Shown here one piece after another: positions 6,701-7,758 of a stretch of DNA of 7,758 bases. The notes beneath the pieces were generated by a model, which was not told the origin of the DNA, did not search any database, and worked only from the letters and a program-made list of their open reading frames with translations. Position numbers and translations under genes: made by a program. This DNA comes from an uncultured Collinsella sp. (lineage in GTDB: Bacteria; Actinomycetota; Coriobacteriia; Coriobacteriales; Coriobacteriaceae). The stretch lies in contig USFK01000063.1 in assembly GCA_900553935.1 (NCBI GenBank), positions 1 to 7,758 on the forward strand. The letters are read 5' to 3'. The stretch's first letter is position 1, and every line of letters starts with the position of its first letter.

Positions 6701-7758
6701 GCAAAGCAATATACGGTGGACGTCTCCTGCGAAGAGAGCATGGGCACAGTCGAGGGCGCGGGGGCGTATGCCGCCGGGCAGGTCGCAACCGTGCGCGCGG
6801 TCGCCGCCGAGGATACGGCTTTTGTGGGCTGGTTCCAGAACGGCACGTGCGTGAGCTCCAAGAAAACATATCGATTTACCGTGCGTGAGGACACGTCGCT
6901 CTATGCCGTCTTTGCGTCGGGTTCGTATGTCGTGCATACCGTTGCTTCGCCTGCCGAGGGCGGAGCCGTGAGCGGTTTTGGTGGCTATGAGGCCGGCGAC
7001 CGCGCAACGCTTCGTGCGATCGCCAACACCGGGTATTCGTTTGCGGGTTGGACGGACGACAAGGGCGAGTCAGTCAGCGAGAACGCCGACTATACCGTTA
7101 AGGTCACGGGTGACGCCACCTATACGGCGATCTTTACGCCTAAGTCCTATCAGGTCGTTTTGAGCGCGAGTGACGATAGCGTTGGCACTCTGTGCGGCGA
7201 AGGCTCCTATCAATTCGGTGATACGGTCGAACTCAACGCTACGCCTACGGGAACCAAACGTTTTGTCGGCTGGTATGCCCTGGACGACGAGGGCAACAAG
7301 TCGCTGCTGACCTGCGACGCCCATTGTTGGGTTAAGCTCGACAAGGATATGGTCGAGGGGCTCGAGGACGATACGTTGGAGCTCCAGGCCGTGTTTGCCG
7401 ATCCGTACGAGGTGACCGTTACGGGCGAGGTCGTGGTGAAGGACAAGGCATCGAGCAGGGGCTGCCGTGTTACGGGCAGCGGCAGCTTTGCCGTGGGCGA
7501 TCAGGTGGAACTGACCGCTGTTGCCGGTATGGGCTATCGCTTTGTGGGCTGGAGCACCGATAAGGAGGGCACCTCGATTGTCGAGACTGCGACGACTCTC
7601 GATGTGACAGTCACGCAAGACATAACGTACTACGCGCAGTTCGAATCCGATGGACAGGTGACCATTACCGTCACCGGCTCGTCCATCTTCCGCGGTACGG
7701 CCCTTCTGGTCGACGGCATTCCTGCCGGTAGCAGGTCATACGACAGGGGCGACATGTT
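677..7758 (+). CDS. Giant secreted/surface repeat protein: signal peptide, two LRR-Ig modules, InlB-like repeat array (3' end outside window)
   Basis: One frame stays open from ATG 677 to the window edge, more than 2,360 codons with no stop. Order by residue: signal peptide 1-34; acidic Ser-rich linker 35-135; two tandem 387-residue modules (136-522 and 523-909), each BspA-type leucine-rich repeats (LRR_5 pattern) plus an Ig-like domain; three InlB-type units (about 915-1178); a hydrophobic Ala-rich helix and charged tail (1179-1262); thirteen further InlB-type units (1263 to about 2323); and the start of another. Proteins of this build are surface adhesins or matrix/mucin-binding proteins in Gram-positive gut bacteria; that role is inferred. 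No catalytic domain is seen. The start is set by a ribosome site 5 bases upstream and by the signal peptide. The anchor (LPXTG, cell-wall-binding repeats or membrane helix) would be beyond the right edge. The LRR part is visibly less G+C-rich than the repeat array. No frameshift or broken segment was found. Confidence 0.95.
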   Translation, partial: MNRITAALYRFLVVYLSAAMVVTSIPLAPSTAYADDAGALAVESEAQETDSGSDTDAVDESSPSDESASSASSDQENNTQDDSSSAASDAPGTSLAQDLTSAATDSDAAKSSPATSESSSDDSEVDPLVYEGPTVYEYAKLMPNGYVYPCDASGSVTVEIDGNDPYGSSVDGKLVTNLIVDYGVDGVPGYICEYSSNLRSVRFENSSISSIGLHAFSGCSNLADISFSGMTIGGIGTEAFSGCGSLTSLNINDVATIGSMGDAAFAWSGLRSTGLDKVVGLSSIPENAYNACSALTDTGLGGNTSITSIGVNAFKNCSRLATTGLENNTTIKTLREGCFSGTNMSGGLTLPLYSKIEELPSRAFYGSKLETVYFGCDHVVLINSTTFPKQNMTVMVPAKMVSQYESGHPKEVWESCNGSLPVPVGKVLQKIKISRDPDKMAYQQGEKISLEGMSVTFQYPHSTMDSDYEALIKEELGEHLTATPCDGDVFDGSMDREPIQLVYDDGYTRLVAYSKGNLQQAAYEYAKLMPNYYLYPCDANGNLTVEIDENNPRENSVDGRMVTNLIVDYGVDEVDAQLCADSTNLRSVRFENTSISKIGLHAFYNCPNLTDISLSGMTIGTIGKEAFYGCKSLMSLNINEVATIGSMGDAAFAESGLVSTGLDKVVGLTSIPDRAYEGCKALTDTGLDKNASITSIGVCAFRFCSNLATTGLESNTTVETLGHTCFYGTDLSGGLTLPYNSKIEELPEKAFGSTNLETVFFGCNHAVLINTDTFPKYNMTVMVPAKMIPKYSKGEPKAVWERCNGCLPVPVGKVLENVEISCDPNNMTYETGETISLEGMSVELDYPHTVSIWNYEVLIQEELGEYLTATPCDGDVFDESMDGQPVKLVYDDGYSHFETQTKGTLQLKKPEPTSFQISYAQTIDKGERKLMDGVELPDVSSATTIDAGDEVTLDAGALGMLNDNITFKGWYDTESGKYISREPVYTFTPDKDLSLEARFKLKDYAVRVNDARATDSSQDYAHLSVTAQNCYRNAGETVEVSAVTDNALFLGWYLGEGDDAYAVSDQLDFTYTVDKADAIVSEDKTDARIEITPRYCAPQASVVLSVDGVDKSGQPLGQFLSTGLYGIGSRVTVVAVPMPGYVFDYATDALGNVVFTGDDGPSYTFVLEGDVQYTAHFREATGPDESLAALKAALIAAITAAAVLATMYGLGEIVDPIAADAVIEIGMADNIEDVAAVGTKVLKEIKDIIDDHKKPKPHGDHKIEIIATAQPEVGGVVTGGGIHYEGTVATLEAVANPGYRFVCWKENGVEVSTSPLKTMTITDLTPEVVKMTAVFEKKVEIMAVAEADGIQADFSTGCTASPVKQSITRGDQAMVTASEGPDYAFVGWFEDGIEVSPERTYIFKAEVDRHLVARFRKADKTILVNTDPFDSAEVLCDGVPVEDGKVRAKDGDILTFTMRPKVRPDNPEKTYRFVEWRETDAQGITIANKQEVCEYRVNGNARIEAVMDGRDAHTVRAEADPLEGGTVTLKRGETAGMVLEVPEGERVTAEAATSEGYIFDGWYLSNGGSDATSTLVSSERSYTFEPITDCVIQAKFTRACKVDVVVEPAAAMAGKYLVHGEGYCMKGEPATLSIDLTAEASKQFTFKGWYDAKTDLLLGTDPSYLEFYPEDVECTVRAVFEENTYTVTAKAKKTFVERGAVEIEGHPGASSVTCGYGDTVMLKAKANDGYRFDHWKDGSGKEYDSAELVVKVTKSDTYTAIFTDSKPEVIVTADSWLGGTVTCNGTVVKPTTDKFKLGETLHLTAKAHPGFLFWGWYVNGRLKSLKHETSLVAKARGKTGHCVITAGFVPIDTVCVPLADPAEGGTVKASRVLADRGAEVALKATPNPGYVFTGWYTADGTFESADAEFTCHQERSHVRVARFMAKSYDVDATTVVDSGTGSLVESSVAGWVEGTGTVEAGHAAPLTAHALSGYAFEYWADASGAVVSRDSTYHVMPTSDTTLQAVFSAKQYTVDVSCEESMGTVEGAGAYAAGQVATVRAVAAEDTAFVGWFQNGTCVSSKKTYRFTVREDTSLYAVFASGSYVVHTVASPAEGGAVSGFGGYEAGDRATLRAIANTGYSFAGWTDDKGESVSENADYTVKVTGDATYTAIFTPKSYQVVLSASDDSVGTLCGEGSYQFGDTVELNATPTGTKRFVGWYALDDEGNKSLLTCDAHCWVKLDKDMVEGLEDDTLELQAVFADPYEVTVTGEVVVKDKASSRGCRVTGSGSFAVGDQVELTAVAGMGYRFVGWSTDKEGTSIVETATTLDVTVTQDITYYAQFESDGQVTITVTGSSIFRGTALLVDGIPAGSRSYDRGDM
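779..1081 (+). other. Acidic Ser/Asp/Glu/Ala-rich disordered linker of the giant surface protein
   Basis: About 100 residues after the signal peptide are dominated by Ser, Asp, Glu, Ala and Thr, with almost no hydrophobic residues and no Cys. This marks a flexible, disordered, strongly acidic spacer. Serine is encoded by mixed codons (tca, tcc, tcg, agc), so the DNA is not a simple tandem repeat. Such linkers may be O-glycosylated in surface proteins, but nothing here proves it. Confidence 0.8.
1082..2242 (+). repeat. Tandem LRR-Ig module, copy 1 (387 codons)
   Basis: This is the first of two in-frame copies with an exact 1161-bp period. It begins YEYAKLMPN and YPCDA, a short lead-in region. 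From about 1265 come BspA-like leucine-rich repeats (LRR_5 pattern: IGLHAFSGCSNLADI, IGTEAFSGCGSLTSL, IGVNAFKNCSRLATT). From about 1952 follows an Ig-like domain of the Big_3 type (AYQQGEKISLEGMSV near its start, LVYDDGY near its end). It contains ten cysteines, all shared with copy 2. LRR_5 domains in gut bacteria and trichomonads are linked to adhesion; the ligand here is unknown. Confidence 0.88.
2243..3403 (+). repeat. Tandem LRR-Ig module, copy 2 (387 codons)
   Basis: This is the second copy of the 1161-bp module. It aligns with copy 1 without a single gap over 387 residues; I count 268 identical (69%). The leucine-rich repeats run from about 2426 to 3112 and the Ig-like domain from about 3113 to 3403. 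It has 13 cysteines: the ten of copy 1 plus three more (in IGVCAF, CNGCLP and ISCDP). The least conserved parts are short loops and the final strand (YSHFETQTKG against YTRLVAYSKG). The moderate identity points to an old duplication that has been kept at full length. Confidence 0.88.
3419..4210 (+). repeat. InlB B-repeat-like units 1-3 (first block of the stalk)
   Basis: Three beta-rich units follow the pattern GDxVTLxA...FxGWY...YTFxxDxxLxAxF of Listeria InlB B-repeats and their divergent relatives (Flg_new / divergent InlB families). The marker tryptophans are at 3584-3586 and 3830-3832. The third unit keeps the overall shape (GSRVTVVAVPMPGYVF...YTFVLEGDVQYTAHF) but has lost the tryptophan, with DYA in its place. 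The units have a ubiquitin/SUMO-like fold in InlB and act as spacers or weak binding modules. Confidence 0.8.
4211..4462 (+). other. Ala-rich hydrophobic helix plus charged tail inserted between repeat blocks
   Basis: Residues 1179-1262 do not fit the repeat pattern. They start with ESLAALKAALIAAITAAAVL, continuing to GLG. Twenty residues at 4250-4309 contain no charge and are long enough to span a membrane. An acidic/hydrophobic stretch (EIVDPIAADAVIEIGMADNI) follows, then an amphipathic charged helix (VLKEIKDIIDDHKK) and a Lys/His/Pro-rich end. Beta repeats resume directly afterwards. It could be a helical hinge, an internal membrane-like segment, or the scar of a fusion. Confidence 0.7.
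4463..7645 (+). repeat. InlB B-repeat-like units 4-16 (main stalk array)
   Basis: Thirteen consecutive units of about 73-93 residues each have a GGxV/GD opening, a GYxFxGW centre and a YTxxxF closing strand. Codons of the marker tryptophan start at 4586, 4838, 5102, 5360, 5621, 5879, 6122, 6359, 6611, 6830, 7049, 7271 and 7550. The residue before it is usually Gly, but Cys, Glu, His and Tyr appear at 4586, 5102, 5879 and 6611. Spacing is 219-279 bp, always in frame, and units are quite diverged, so this is an old array. Units 13-15 are the shortest and most regular. The expected form is an extended rod lifting the N-terminal LRR head from the cell. Confidence 0.85.
7646..7758 (+). other. Start of a further repeat or domain, cut by the window edge
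   Basis: After the sixteenth unit the frame continues with QVTITVTGSSIFRGTALLVDG and IPAGSRSYDRGD. This resembles the first strands of another InlB-like unit (a hydrophobic strand, then a GD turn) but stops before any tryptophan marker. It shows that the protein extends past the window. Confidence 0.55.

Noticed and set aside
6065..6937. Reverse-strand open frame of 290 codons
   Set aside because: It is the same kind of antisense shadow over repeat units 10-13, rich in Arg, His and Ala and without a ribosome site or known motif.
3419..7645. CRISPR-like or mobile-element explanation for the periodic structure
   Set aside because: The period is about 220-280 bp, diverged in DNA, always in frame and coding for protein repeats; there are no short identical repeats with spacers and no transposase.

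Overview
The window suggests an anaerobic, gut-type Gram-positive bacterium with a fairly G+C-rich genome. Coriobacteriia (for example Collinsella-like) fits best, judging by the codon choice, the style of the signal peptide, and the pairing of BspA-type leucine-rich repeats with divergent InlB B-repeats. This assignment is an inference from style, not from a search.

Layout. Positions 2-550 hold the 3' half of a PLP-dependent cysteine desulfurase family gene. Its first visible codon is probably the PLP-binding lysine. A 126-bp intergenic gap (551-676) follows. It contains a 21-bp-spaced direct repeat and a long-range inverted repeat that covers the ribosome binding site of the next gene. From 677 to the right edge a single reading frame stays open for more than 2,360 codons. 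It encodes a giant secreted or surface protein whose C-terminus, and so its anchor, lies outside the window.

Architecture of the giant protein, N to C: Sec signal peptide (677-778); acidic Ser/Asp-rich linker (779-1081); two tandem 387-residue modules (1082-2242 and 2243-3403), each a block of BspA-like leucine-rich repeats followed by an Ig-like domain; three InlB-like units (3419-4210); an unusual alanine-rich hydrophobic helix with a charged tail (4211-4462); then thirteen more InlB-like units (4463-7645) and the start of another at the window edge.

The two genes are co-oriented but have no evident functional link. The large protein looks like an adhesin or host/matrix-binding protein: the leucine-rich and Ig-like modules would form a membrane-distal head and the beta-rich repeat array a long stalk, if the anchor is C-terminal. 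I see no RNA genes, CRISPR array, insertion sequence or convincing terminator. The many reverse-strand reading frames over the repeat region are shadows of this one gene. The points most worth a second look are the gapless duplicated LRR-Ig module, the hydrophobic helix that splits the repeat array, and the possible masking of the start site.
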